From Tubulanus polymorphus (lineage: Eukaryota; Nemertea; Palaeonemertea; Tubulaniformes; Tubulanidae), in NCBI RefSeq assembly GCF_964204645.1, contig NC_134027.1, positions 18,960,485 to 19,024,484 on the forward strand: 64,000 nucleotides of DNA, in the 5' to 3' direction. The position numbers and the translations under genes are program-made. Positions within the stretch are counted from its first letter, which is position 1. Each line of letters begins with the position of its first letter. The notes beneath the pieces were generated by a model, which saw only the letters and a program-made list of their open reading frames with translations, was not told where the DNA came from and did not search any database. Of this stretch, positions 35,781 to 47,316 are shown in pieces.

Positions 35781-36930
35781 AAACAAGAAAATTAATTTTG
35801 ATGAATTATTTGACGCCTGCGAAAAAAATGTAGAATTTTTGGGATAAGCTAATGTGGAATTGCAAATGTGAAATCGAAGTTTTAAGAAATTTGGGGAATT
35901 AACAGATTTGGCGATTTGGTAGGTGATACGGGTCTGCGACTGTATAGTACTGGTTTAAGTTTTTTATTGAAAATTGTCAATAATTGATAACTTGCGACCG
36001 ACTTAATTCACTTTTGCCTCTAAGCTGGTCTGCAACTTCATTGCCTCCATAGTTGAGGAAAGAGCTCATCTGATGTCTGTTTCATTATGACTTTGGAGCA
36101 TATCGTGTGGCCCAGCCAGCCGGCCCGGTCCGGTGGGTTTGGCTGTCACTCGATATCCTCTTGAGTCTAGGTTGTAGTAGACAGTCATTTAAAATGAATT
36201 GTTTATGTTATTCTGTATGAATTACCCGTATGACTTGTATGTTGTATGTTCTTATTTTAGAATTTGTAATTTTATTGAATTTGGGAATTTTATCCCGGAA
36301 TTTTATATGTAATAAGGATCAATATAGAATTGAATTGTCACCTAATACACATGCCATCAGAGGATGCGGAGCCGCATACGACAGCTATGCTATTGTAAAT
36401 TGCTAATCTCATTAAACCTGCATACCCCTAATATCGAACATATTTTCTAAAACATTTGAATATTGAAATGATCTTTACACATTTTTATATTGACCGCTTG
36501 TAGCCGCTGATGAAATTCACGCCGGCCCTACACAGATCGTAGATAGCTTCGTCATTCCACCAGCATTCCCATGTCAGGATCTTCCTTTTACATCAGACTT
36601 CCAAATCGTGTATACATCCGCCATTTTGACCGAATAACCTGATTTACTTATCATATCTATTTATGCCTGCCGCTTCTGATATAATCATACATCCTTTACT
36701 ATTACAAAACGTCTTCTAGTGATATTCAATTCAATATAACATTTCGACGTTCAAAAAGAACTCATTATATAATCACAGGAAGCCATTCCATCTTTGTCGA
36801 TAATATTTTGCGGAATTAGCTTGTATGTGTACACATAGACCTGTGACGTTCTGCACATCGATTTACGGTTGTCGTTTGTAAAATGACGCTGAATGGTTAA
36901 CATTGTTTAGGTTTCATAATGGTTACGTTA
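35781..36930. repeat. ~1.15-kb dispersed repeat downstream of PBRM1, related to the 52.7-kb insertion
   Basis: Colinear with 52687-53854 from AAACAAGAAAATTAATTTT at the left to GGTTTCATAATGG at the right, with scattered substitutions and small indels. Internal landmarks shared by both include CCGCTTGTAGCCGCTGATG and ATCGTAGATAGCTTCGTC. No ORF of note. Confidence 0.85.
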
Positions 36931-37339
36931 TTTCCTTAATAACATTTTCATCATGGTATTCTTTTTTACATTTCACTGATTCTATAGATGTTTTTTTTAA
37001 GGAGAATGCTCCATTAGTTACAGATTTATACCAAAAAATCATTTCATTCACCAGTCCCGTCGTGTGTGCGAGCGAAGCAGTGCCTAACGTCGGCGAAACT
37101 ACTTCAAGCGATGTTCAATGACAGAGGATAGGTTAACCTCCTTGGCCCTCATGCACATACATTAAGTTGAGGGTAGATACAAAAGCTGTGACGAAAATAT
37201 TCGCGGGAAAACACCCAAGACGATTGTAGCTGGCAAACATTTTAGATTGAACTATTGTTTAACATCCAGGAAGAAAGACACTAAATATTTGGATTGATAT
37301 ATGAAAGCTGGGTACTGGAGTGTGTAATTGGTAGTGTAG

Positions 37340-37929
37340 TGTGATCTGTGTGCATTTGTGGCCAGCACACGGATCACATTGTTCAATGGGGTTTGGTCCA
37401 GGACTCGCGAGATTTTCAACAACACGGAAGTAACGTGGAATAAATGATGACTTGAATTGCATGACTACCTACCACCCCTCATTATTGTTGGAAAACTAAC
37501 CGTTCCGCACTGACTAAAAATTAGTAATAACATTTTAGAAATGGCCAGAATTTTAACTTATGTTCTATCTCATTTTTATTTTACAATTGCGATTGGTATA
37601 AATTTTTTTTTAAACGGCCGTTAAGGCTTCATGTTTCGTCTGCAATTCACTGCAAATAGTTACGCAACTACGAACATTTCAGTGTTTTGGCAGCTGTACA
37701 CTCAATCGGCACCGTTCGTGACTAGCTTCACTGCGGAATTATCATTAATTAACATCGCCATATCACATCATCAACTTATATTGTGCCTTAAAACCCTAAC
37801 AGCCGAAATAATTGAAATGCACACACGATTTCTATCATTGAAAATTGAGAGAGTGGCCATGTTTGTGTTCTGCTGCTTCGCGTAAATCCCGCGCGGTGGG
37901 GCAACCGCGCGGAGTGGGGCCGATACGTC
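37340..37929. mobile_element. Family D repeat, copy 2
   Basis: Hairpin TGTGATCTGTGTGC/GCACACGGATCACA at 37340-37378 (one mismatch), then a body homologous to 10000-10266, ending near GGGGCCGATACGTC. Confidence 0.65.
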
Positions 37930-38789
37930 CAGAGTTACTTGCTACATAAATTAGTGGTGAATAAATTTCATTCTTACATTTCAAATGATTATACCTCTGC
38001 AAAGAAAACCAGCCGGTCACCAAAATCAATGCGGCAGCCTACGTGTGGGTTCGCTTTGAATTTTCATTACTTTTCACCATTTTGGAAAGTGTTAACTGCG
38101 TTAACATACATGTACAAACAAAAAAAGGACAATCCCCATTTTTTAGATGAAAAAACCCCGGTACGTATTCATGTATACATATACTGTCCATTTCGAACCA
38201 CCTCGAAAATCCTTGTTTCAGAACCGTAGCGGAATGCTGGCGTGGGGGGTACTTTTCCACAAAATTGGGACCTTATCTCTAGAGCAGGAGTCGACAGCGC
38301 AGGCGCGACGTCCCACTGATTGGGGTCTGGGAGCCCTCCAACAGAAGAATCTTTTAAAAAGAAGTTTTAAAACGTAATCTGAGCGAGTCTGTAGAACAAA
38401 CTTACTGTAACAGGAAGACAGTTCTATGTTTGATTTAATAACTATTAACTGCGCCGCTCTTTACAAACGATTTTTTCAATTCACCCTTCGCGCATGGAGC
38501 GTTGCGAATAATGTGTACCACACAAGATACATCATTTTACGATCATGCTGTGGGAACAACTAGACGAGATTAGGCTACAGGGCGTAGGCCTACAGTGTTT
38601 TAGTGTACGAAAACGGACAAACAACAAGAAAAAACGTAGTGACATAATGGTGGGCGAAATGAGCTTTGCTGGAGTTAAAGAGTTGCATTAATAGTGGATC
38701 AAGGTGTTGTGAGAGGAAGGAGGAATTGCATCAATATCGATAATTTTGCGATTTTCATAGATATATAAGTTGATTAGTAAAATGTTTAT

Positions 38790-40125
38790 TAGGGTTTCTG
38801 CTGCCTCGGCAGAAACCCTATTGGATTCCTGCTGATTATTATTTTAACATATTTTCCACTGAGTTTCGTCACATAAAAATCATCTTCTATTAGATTTGAC
38901 TACTAACCACTTTGAAACAAAATGTCAAACTCTGATAATAATATAACAGTCTCTTTCTGCGCGTAGTTTCTATGGATGTACATCCCGTACTGTGCTTCCT
39001 ATTTTAAACTTGAGGTTACTTAAAGATGACACCGGTGGAAAAAGCAATCATCAATCATGGCGCGCATACTGGCGCGAATCTGAAAGTTTGTGACGTCATT
39101 TCATAAATAGATAAAGAAGGAAGGCTCCGAGAATATCCAAATCACAGGTTACTCTGAATAACTGGGGTTCACAAGTTAAAAATGTACTTCCTTGTTTGTG
39201 AAGTAAGTTTATTCATACTTTTATTAAAAACAGTTCCTTTTAAACATTCTATAATAGTAGAGTTTTGTTCGTGGATATCAATACTTCGAAAAATCAACAG
39301 CGGTTTATTTATCTATTGTACCGGTACGCGTTTTCTTAATTGAATTGAATTGGTCCGGTCCAAAAGGCGGGTCATACAAGTTAGCGTCAGAAAATGTCAG
39401 CGTCGGTGATACCTTGTTATCGTCGATATTAAACGGTCTATAGTCAGTTTATACATCACATACATTACAAATCAGAGGTCCCTTGTACAAGTACATCACA
39501 TCGTGACGCAGCGGCGATGGTAATGTCATAGAACAACAAAGTCAGTTGAAAATACCTACCCACTGCACCGATAAAGAATGATTGCTAGCCAGAGACCAGT
39601 GACAGTCAGTAATGGAGAGTGATGGTACCGTTCGTGACTATGTTTTTATAATGGTTATTGGACGTCAATTTCAAGTGAATTGTAGTCCATCTGATCGCTT
39701 AACTTGTCAGACTGACCTGTCACTCCTCTACTAATAGTAACACTATAAGGCTTTCCCTCCTGCATAGTTTACCCTATAGGCCAAATTTGTGCTTAAGGCC
39801 AAATTCGGTTTTCTTATCTAGTCGACTTTTTTTCGGAACCAATAATAACCGAATATGCGCTTAAACTGTCACTAGGGAATGGTAAAAACACCGGAGCTTC
39901 GTTCTTCTCGATGTTATTTCCCCCAAAACCTGGCACATTAGTACTTTGCGCGTAGTAGCACATGCGGGTCAACATATCCATGTTGTAAGTTGACCCCTAG
40001 GTGGCTCTTTAAAAAAACGGAATGTAACGAACTGATTTCGGGTGAAATCTTTGCTCGCATCCCTGAACGGCATTCTACCCAGAAAGTCAGAAACCCGTTA
40101 TCGCTGCTTGCAGCTATATTTTTCC
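38790..40125. mobile_element. Possible ~1.3-kb element starting with a 12-bp perfect hairpin
   Basis: TAGGGTTTCTGC, a 7-nt loop and GCAGAAACCCTA (38790-38820) form a perfect hairpin. Near 40086, CAGAAACCCGTTATCGCTGC and a short GCTGC/GCAGC hairpin may mark the other end. No ORF of note between; 38,000-40,180 otherwise shows no gene. Confidence 0.35.
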
Positions 40126-40180
40126 ATTAAATCGTTTCTATATATAGCCTACGTGTATACAGTTTTTGAGATTTTTCTTT

Positions 40181-41608
40181 CTAAAATTTGAAAACTTTAA
40201 GACAATGGTCGCCCTTGTCAACACTAACTAACAACTGCCTATCCATGATATTATCATCAATCAAACAAACCCCACGGGGTTCTTTTAAACCCTCGAATTT
40301 AGTCACCGTTTTTATATGTTCTCCTTTATTAGTAAATAACTGCACGACTTTAGTTTCAGGGTCTAGAATAACGATAAGATTACGATCAGTAATTGCTATA
40401 GTACTACCCTGTATAGGTCTGTGTAGGTTCATGACGCATTGTGAAAACGGCTCACATAAATCAAACTGCAGTAAAAAATGTCCCTTCTTATCGAATATTT
40501 TAACCGAATGTTTGAATTGAGTTATATTTATATTTATAGTATCGGTAACTGATATTTCGTCGGTAGGACTGATGGCAATGAATGTCGGATTCAAAAGCTG
40601 ACCTTCCCCTTGGCCCTTACATGAGATCTTTTTTACAAATTCACCGTTAGCCTCAAAACAGAAAATACACCCGCTGTGCTTATCTACCACATAAATCAAA
40701 TTTTTGCTGTCTACCGCAACTCCCCACGGTCTGTTCAACATCTTCGTACCAATATTACGAATTTCAAAATTACAAAAATCATTATTCACGATCTGGGAAC
40801 AAACTGAAAGACAGCAGTAGGAAGTCGTAAATACCATACAGCCATTGGTAAAAAATGCCATATCAATTATTTCCGGCGCCATACATAAGAGGCGCAAGAT
40901 TCGTGATTGTCTGTTCCAAATGATTGGTTTCCATAGAAACGTACAAACAATGAGTCGTTCCATTGGAGTGGTTTTGATAAATTGACCATCTTGGTCGAAG
41001 GTGTGCACTCCATTCATATCTGACACGTGAATAAACTTATCGTGGTAACTGACACAAGACGGCGACTGAAGTTCCCCTTTATTATTGCCCTGCCCGCCAA
41101 AAGTAAAAAGCAATCCTGTACTCATAGTTGTTGCTTTTTTTATCGCTAATAATCGACTTTGTATATTAAATTCCTTGCAGGCTAGTACTGTATGTAAACG
41201 AGTAACTTTCAGTCGACGGTGTGCGAACTGACATTCTCGGCAAAGCAAATCTAAACAATCTAAACATCCGCAAATCGCAACATTTTCGTAATCACAAGAT
41301 GTACAGGTTTTATGTTCGTTAGTAACCTCGGTTAGTTTAGGCAAATTATCGATGACGCTTTTAGCACGAAAGTCATCTTTGAGCGCGCTTATGCCCGATG
41401 GACACAGCGTCTCTAAACGACATTCGGGACATATTATCGCCTGCTCTGGACAGTGTAAATACCACGATTGTAAACATTCGGCGCAGAACGAGTGAAAACA
41501 TGGTAGAATCTTCGGATTGTTTAAACGATTTAGACACAGGCTACACTGAAATTCTTCCTCAATTCTATTCAAATTTTCTGTGACGTCATCATCATCCGCT
41601 GCTGCCAT
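40181..41608 (-). CDS. RING / B-box / NHL-repeat protein (TRIM-NHL-like), intronless
   Basis: 475 residues. I chose the ATG at 41608 because its context (GAAATGG) is strong; an in-frame ATG at 41620 adds four residues. A C3HC4 RING finger spans about residues 22-63 (C22, C25, C37, H39, C42, C45, C60, C63), so it is likely an E3 ubiquitin ligase. A B-box-like zinc motif follows at about 106-145 (CTSC, CLDC, CREC, then His residues). From about residue 165 on there are NHL/beta-propeller-like repeats (FTFGGQGNNKGELQSPSCV; NRPWGVAVDSKNLIYVVD; GLKEPRGVCLIDDN). The long coiled coil usual in TRIM proteins is short or absent. Intronless TRIM-like paralogues are common in lophotrochozoans. Function and substrate are unknown; the exact TRIM class (2/3, 56, 71-like) cannot be set. 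Confidence 0.88.
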   Translation of the reverse strand: MAAADDDDVTENLNRIEEEFQCSLCLNRLNNPKILPCFHSFCAECLQSWYLHCPEQAIICPECRLETLCPSGISALKDDFRAKSVIDNLPKLTEVTNEHKTCTSCDYENVAICGCLDCLDLLCRECQFAHRRLKVTRLHTVLACKEFNIQSRLLAIKKATTMSTGLLFTFGGQGNNKGELQSPSCVSYHDKFIHVSDMNGVHTFDQDGQFIKTTPMERLIVCTFLWKPIIWNRQSRILRLLCMAPEIIDMAFFTNGCMVFTTSYCCLSVCSQIVNNDFCNFEIRNIGTKMLNRPWGVAVDSKNLIYVVDKHSGCIFCFEANGEFVKKISCKGQGEGQLLNPTFIAISPTDEISVTDTININITQFKHSVKIFDKKGHFLLQFDLCEPFSQCVMNLHRPIQGSTIAITDRNLIVILDPETKVVQLFTNKGEHIKTVTKFEGLKEPRGVCLIDDNIMDRQLLVSVDKGDHCLKVFKF

Positions 41609-42875
41609 TTCTACAATCAATTTTGAAAAAATATATAATCTAAATATCCAAAATGACTATGCCAAAATGTCTCAATGTCGAAACTGACTTTTTTTTGCTA
41701 TACGGTGTATACATTGATGTTCAAACCTGGAAATGATATACCCGGCCCTCCCATATACCGCCACCCCCGATTACCGCCAGGTTTTATCAATGTACAATCT
41801 TCATACAAGTACATAAAACACCCCCGATATACCGCCATACTCTATACCGCCAAAATGGTTCTGTGCTGATGTGGGGAATGTATCGGGGGTTGACTTATAG
41901 ATGTAGTGTATCCTGTTTAAACTAATAAGATGGATTAAAGGTCAGAGTAATTTCCAGCATGTAGCTGCACACTCGGTCTAGTATGGCTGGGTTTCTACCA
42001 TGGCAATATCCAAGCCATCAGGTTCGAATCTCTGCCGGGGGAGGATGGCCCCTGAGCTAACTAGTATAAAAACTTAAAACGTAACCTCCTGGGATATCGG
42101 AATGATCTTGTTTCTTGGTAGCTGCGTTTGGAAATTTCAGCCAAATTCCAGAAATTTTTAAACCGAGAAGAATGTTCCCACTTCTGGAAGATCGCAATCG
42201 AAAAGGCCCTAAGTGTAAAACTACAGCTTGAATGAGACGCCGAAATTGAAAAAAATGTGCCTATGAGGTATTTACCCGAAGTTAGAGGCCTAATGCTACT
42301 TACCTAATGATGACAATGATTTCTACGTTTCCATGCATGCAATTAATCACAGAAACAGGATACGTATCGCTTTGAATGTACGCTATCTCGCAATTATGCT
42401 ATATTTTCATCTGCACTCATTTTATGCAACCGCAATTATCTTGAATCACAGCCAATTCGGCGAGCGTACAATTTGTTTGAGGTCAAAGTTTCTTATCAAC
42501 GTTTATCAAATCGATTAGATAAGATCATTTCAACAATGTAAGATGGGAACAGGGGAGATATAATTGTGTGAATAAATCCTTGAAGTTTACCATATCTAGA
42601 CCACCACAGATACAGACTAGTAAGTAATCGACACTGAGAAGGCATTCTGCCAGAAAATAGTGCTTAAAGCATACATTTGACATAAGCACTATATACTACA
42701 GATTGTTTTATTGTGTACGTTTATTAATAAATGACTAGCTGCTATTGAAAAATTATTACGGCATTTTGTGTTAATGGTCGACAACTTAACTCAGTTTGGG
42801 GACGAAATTTCGAAAATAAACTTCTGTCATTGTATTGCAAAAAAGAGTTATTAGGCTAATTTCTATTCCTATGAT
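41609..42875. other. Intergenic region between the TRIM-like gene and the LINE remnant
   Basis: Contains a local cluster of ATACCGCC motifs at about 41752-41850 and a tRNA-like B box (GGTTCGAATCTC) near 42023 that may come from a SINE. Nothing else recognised. Confidence 0.5.
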
Positions 42876-43163
42876 TTGGCGCACACTGACCCTATATTCA
42901 AACGGTTTAATATCCTCAAGCTCAAAGATATTAATAAACTTCAGCTAGGTACTTTTGTCCACTCTGAATTACCGAAATCATTCGAAAATCATTGGAGCCA
43001 AAATTTTCAAATCCACAGTCATAATACTCGACGACGTCAAGATTTACAAACACTTTCTTTCAATAGTCAAAGAAGAACATTTTCAGTAAAAGTATCCGGC
43101 CCTTTACTTTGGAATAACATCAGTGAAAATCTAAAAACCTGGAAAATTCTAAACTGTCCCTGA
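42876..43163 (+). pseudogene. LINE reverse-transcriptase C-terminal remnant
   Basis: The frame encodes LNILKLKDINKLQLGTFVHSEL-like sequence and SFSVK-type motifs (RRTFSVKVSGPLLWNNISEN), typical of the C-terminal end of CR1/jockey-like LINE ORF2. A frameshift near 43155 moves the expected continuation (SLRNYRKQLCACLYF) to another frame. A 3' tail follows, ending in ATTC repeats. Confidence 0.7.
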
Positions 43164-43539
43164 GAAATTATAGAAAGCAACTTTGTGCTTGCCTATATTT
43201 TATAGTTATCCTCTAATTCAAACTAAAATTATTGTTATTGAAATATTACAGAAAACAACTGGCTTATTAAATGATTACATCTTAATCAAGCTGTTATCAT
43301 AGTTTACTATGAGAGCATTTTGTGTGTTAAAAGTCTACTGTAAGCATATTTTTTTCTTTATTGCATTTCTCTTTTTTTCTTCACTTTTCTCTTTTGAGGG
43401 ACCTGTTTTGTTAGTTTCTACAGGCCCCACCAGGTCTAATTTTACTGTGTTTTGTATTATGCCTTGTACACTATGCTGTAAATTATATTTGAAAAATAAA
43501 GTGTTCATTCATTCATTCATTCATTCATTCATTCATTCA
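43164..43539 (+). mobile_element. LINE 3' tail with poly(A)-like signal and (ATTC)n end
   Basis: Continues the remnant at 42876. An AATAAA near 43495 is followed by about nine ATTC repeats (43504-43539), a typical microsatellite end of non-LTR elements. Confidence 0.65.
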
Positions 43540-43825
43540 ATCAATACATCAATCGATTATAGTGAATGAATTATTAATCTTAAAGCTACGGTAATACATT
43601 TTTTGAGACATCCTACAATATGTTAAACCTGTCAGACGGTCTTAGGTCATAAAGGTTACCAGGGCAAAAGAGAATGATGAATTAACATTCATCAGACCTA
43701 AAAGGTTTATCTTAGGCTCGTATAGCACCAAGCGACGTTGATCGTCACCTTTTTCTATTTGGTAGTACCACGATAAGGGTTTCTCCAATAGCAGCTGTTC
43801 TGATAGCCGCATTTTGCCAGCAGAA
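43540..43825. other. Gap between LINE tail and 5S array
   Basis: About 290 bp of sequence with no feature recognised. Confidence 0.6.
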
Positions 43826-43883
43826 ACGGTAAAAATGATAATAGTTGAGGAAAATCAGAACATTTCCTTAGCAAATCAATCTG

Positions 43884-43891
43884 TGACGTCA
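43884..43891. promoter_or_regulatory. CRE-type palindrome TGACGTCA in 5S spacer (first of the array)
   Basis: A perfect 8-bp CREB/ATF consensus palindrome lies about 167 bp beyond the 3' end of copy 1. The same octamer recurs in every complete spacer I read through the array, and twice in the 867-bp units. Whether it is functional is unknown; concerted evolution alone could keep it. Confidence 0.55.
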
Positions 43892-44057
43892 CATTTCCAC
43901 GAAATAGCCAATCCTACTCAAAGAAAGTATTGATTTGTGAATATTCCCGACTACAAAATTTTGATAGATACTACATTCAGCTAAAAGTGCAAACAAACAA
44001 TGAAATGGCTCTTTGCGATGCTTTAATTTTTGAAAAATGGAGGAAAATTCGAAAAAA

Positions 44058-44175
44058 ATCTACAGCACCCGGTATTCCCAGGCCGTCACCCATCCAAGTA
44101 CTAACCGGGCCCGACGTTGCTTAACTTCGGTGATCGGACGAGAACCGGTGCTTTCAACGTGGTATGGCCGTAGAA
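44058..44175 (-). rRNA. 5S rRNA copy 1 (array edge, degenerate)
   Basis: 118 nt. It differs from the array consensus at both terminal bases and at one base in the box C region (CGGTCACC to CGTCACC on +). Flanking spacer is also diverged, as expected at an array edge; probably not a functional gene. Confidence 0.9.
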
Positions 44176-44684
44176 AACAAAACGTAAAAATCTAACCGTT
44201 TTGATAATACCTCCTCCATCGGATCGCCAAGATAGCGAGACAATGTACTTTGAATCTTTGTTTTAACGCAGTTTTATCGCGATCCTGCCGAGGTACGTCG
44301 GTGATTGAATATTAAATGAAAAGTTTATTTACTATCCATCATCAGCCACTCCGAGAGAAAATACCGGGATAATTTTCAATTCGCTCCACCGAAAGATGCC
44401 TCAGCAACGCGTGTCGCCTTTCCCTTATGCGAGAGTCGGTCGCTCAATTATTGACGGTAAATGAGGGTGAGGAAACTATGAGAACAGCTACTTAGCAACT
44501 CAATCTATGACGTCACATTTCCACAAAATAGCCAATCTGCTGAAAGAAAGTAATGATTTGTAAATATTTCCGACGACGAAATTTTGATAGCTACTACGTC
44601 CAGCTAAAAGCGCAAAAGAACAATGAAATAGCTTTTTGCGATGCGCTTTTAATTTTCCAAATAAGTCGAGGAAATGTGAAAAAA

Positions 44685-44802
44685 GTCTACAGCACCCGGT
44701 ATTCCCAGGCGGTCACCCATCCAAGTACTAACCGGGCCCGACGTTGCTAAACTTCGGTGATCGGACGACAACCGGTGCTTTCAACGTGGTATGGCCGTAG
44801 AC
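44685..44802 (-). rRNA. 5S rRNA copy 2 (degenerate)
   Basis: 118 nt. It has one change in box A (sense GTTTAGCA instead of GTTAAGCA) and one in the loop before it (GTTGTCGTCC for GTTCTCGTCC). Possibly impaired. Confidence 0.93.
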
Positions 44803-44973
44803 AACAAAACGTAAAAATCTAACCGTTTTGATTATACCTATCCATCGGATCGCCAAGATAGCGAGACAATGTATACTATATTTCTTTGTTTTAACGCAGT
44901 TTTATCGCGATCCTGCCGAGGTCCGTCGGTGAATAAATAAATTTAAAGGTTTATTTACTATCGGCATCAGCCA

Positions 44974-44995
44974 CTCCGAGAGAAAATACTCGGAG
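44974..44995. other. Spacer stem-loop, example of a recurring hairpin
   Basis: CTCCGAG, an 8-nt loop and CTCGGAG form a perfect 7-bp stem. The hairpin recurs in many spacers; other units carry a shorter form (TCCGA/TCGGA, loop CAGAAACTAC). Confidence 0.5.
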
Positions 44996-45314
44996 AATTT
45001 TCAATTCGCTCCACCGAAAGATGCCTCAGCAACGCGTGTCGCCTTTCCCTTATGCGAGAGTCGGTCGCTCAATGATTGACGGTAAATGAGGGTGAGGAAA
45101 CTATGAGAACAGCTACTTAGCAACTCAATCTATGACGTCACATTTCCACAACATAGCCAATCTGTTGAAAGAAAGTAATGATTTGTGAATATTTCCGACG
45201 ACGAAATTTTGATAGCTACTACATTCAGCTAATTTAAAGCGCAAACAAACAATGAAATAACTCTTTGCGATGCGCTTTTAATTTTCCAAATAAGTCGAGG
45301 AAAATTCAAAAAAA

Positions 45315-45432
45315 GTCTACAGCACCCGGTATTCCCAGGCGGTCACCCATCCAAGTACTAACCGGGCCCGACGTTGTTTAACTTCGGTGATCGGACGAGA
45401 ACCGGTGCTTTCAACGTGGTATGGCCGTAGAC
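45315..45432 (-). rRNA. 5S rRNA copy 3
   Basis: 118 nt with a single box A change (sense TTAAACAACG instead of TTAAGCAACG). Confidence 0.95.
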
Positions 45433-45941
45433 AACACAATGTAAAAATCTAACCGTTTTGATAATACCTCCTCCATCGGATCGCCAAGATAGCGAGACAA
45501 TGTATACTTTATTTCTTTGTTTTAACGCAGTTTTATCGCGATCCTGCCGAGGTACGTCGGTGATTGAATAAATTAAAGGTTTATTTACTATCGGTCATCA
45601 GCCACTCCGACAGAAACTACTCGGATAATTTTCAATTCGCTCCACCGAAAGATGCCTCAGCAACGCGTGTCGCCTTTCCCTTATGCGAGAGTCTGTCGCT
45701 CAATGATTGACGGTAAATGAGGTTGAGGAAACTATGAGAACAGCTACTTAGCAACTCAATCTATGACGTCACATTTCTACAAAATAGCCAATCTGCTGAA
45801 AGAAAGTAATGATTTGTGAATATTTCCAACGACGAAATTTTGATAGCTACTACATACAGTTAAAAGCGCAAACAAATAATGAAATAGCTCTTTGCGATGC
45901 GCTTTAATTTTCGAAATAAATCGAGAAAAATTCGAAAAAAA

Positions 45942-46059
45942 GTCTACAGCACCCGGTATTCCCAGGCGGTCACCCATCCAAGTACTAACCGGGCCCGACG
46001 TTGCTTAACTTCGGTGATCGGACGAGAACCGGTGCTTTCAACGTGGTATGGCCGTAGAC
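45942..46059 (-). rRNA. 5S rRNA copy 4 (consensus)
   Basis: 118 nt, identical to the array consensus: sense start GTCTACGGCC, box A AGTTAAGCAACG, box C GGATGGGTGACC, end CTGTAGAC followed by T7. Confidence 0.98.
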
Positions 46060-46569
46060 AACAAAACGTAAAAATCTAACCGTTTTGATAAAACCTCCTC
46101 CATCGGATCGCCAAGATAGCGAGACAATGTATACTTTATTTCTTTGTTTTAACGCAGTTTTATCGCGATCCTGCCGAGGTACGTCGGTGATTGAATAAAT
46201 TAAAGGTTTATTTACTATCGGTCATCAGCCACTCCGACAGAAACTACTTGGATAATTTTTAATTCGCTCCACCGAAAGATGCCCCAGCAACGCGTGTCGC
46301 CTTTCCCTTATGCGAGAGTCTGTCGCTCAATGATTGACGGTAAATGATGTTGAGGAAACTATGAGAACAGCTACTTAGCAACTCAATCTATGACGTCACA
46401 TTTCCACAAAATAGACAATCTGCTGAAAGAAAGTAATGATTTGTGAATATTTCCAACGACGAAATTTTGATAGCTACTACATTCAGTTAAAAGCGCAAAC
46501 AAATAATGAAATAGGTCTTTGCGATGCGCTTTAATTTTCGAAATAAATCTAGGAATATTCGAAAAAAAA

Positions 46570-46688
46570 GTCTACAGCACCCGGTATTCCCAGGCGGTCA
46601 GTCATCCAAGTACTATCCGGGCCCGACGTTGCTTAACTTCGGTGATCGAACGAGAACCGGTGCTTCCCAACGTGGTATGGCCGTACAC
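46570..46688 (-). rRNA. 5S rRNA copy 5 (type II variant, likely pseudogene)
   Basis: 119 nt. It carries the type II changes: start GTGTACGG, GTTGGGAAGCA for GTTGAAAGCA, one change before box A (CGTTCGATC), CCGGATAGTAC, and a two-base box C change (GGATGACTGACC). Shared with copies 18 and 26. Confidence 0.9.
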
Positions 46689-47198
46689 AATTAAACGTAA
46701 AAATCTAACCGTTTTGATAATACCTCCTCCATCGGATCGCCAAGATAGCGAGACAATTTATACTTTATTTCTTTGTTTTAACGCAGTTTTATCGCGATCC
46801 TGCCGAGGTCCGTCGGTGAATAAATGAAAAAAAAGGTTTATTTACTATCGGTCATCAGCCACTCCGAGAGAAAATACCGGGATAATTTTCAATTCGCTCC
46901 ACCGAACAATGCCTCAGCAACGCGTGTCGCCTTTCCCTTATGCGAGAGTCGGTCGCTCAATGATTGACGGTAATGAGGTTGAGGAAACTTATGAGAACAG
47001 CTACTTAGCAACTCAATCTGTGACGTCACATTTCCACAAAATAGCCAATCTGCTGAAAGAAAGTAATGATTTGTGAATATTTCCAACGACGAAATTTTGA
47101 TAGCTACTACATTCAGTTAAAAGCGCAAACAAATAATGAAATAGCTCTTTGCGATGCGCTTTAGTTTTCGAAATAAATCGAGGAAAATTCGAAAAAAA

Positions 47199-47316
47199 GT
47201 CTACATCACCCGGTATTCCCAGGCGGTCACCCATCCAAGTACTAACCGGGCCCGACGTTGCTTAACTTCGGTGATCGGACGAGAACCGGTGCTTTCAACG
47301 TGGTATGGCCGTAGAA
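47199..47316 (-). rRNA. 5S rRNA copy 6
   Basis: 118 nt. It differs at the first base (TTCTACGG) and near the 3' end (sense GGGTGATGTAG for GGGTGCTGTAG). Confidence 0.95.

Noticed and set aside
36903-37121. 72-aa + strand ORF downstream of PBRM1
   Set aside because: No recognisable motif; it starts inside the dispersed repeat at 35781-36930.
42000-42040. A tRNA gene near the GGTTCGAATCTC B box
   Set aside because: No cloverleaf stems could be formed; at most a SINE remnant.
44176-44684. A linked snRNA, spliced-leader or snoRNA gene in the 5S spacer
   Set aside because: I looked for U1, U2, U4, U5 and U6 hallmark sequences and Sm sites. A TCGCCTTTCCC stretch recalls the U5 loop but lacks the conserved loop sequence, and an imperfect C-box-like CTGATGA has no supporting layout.
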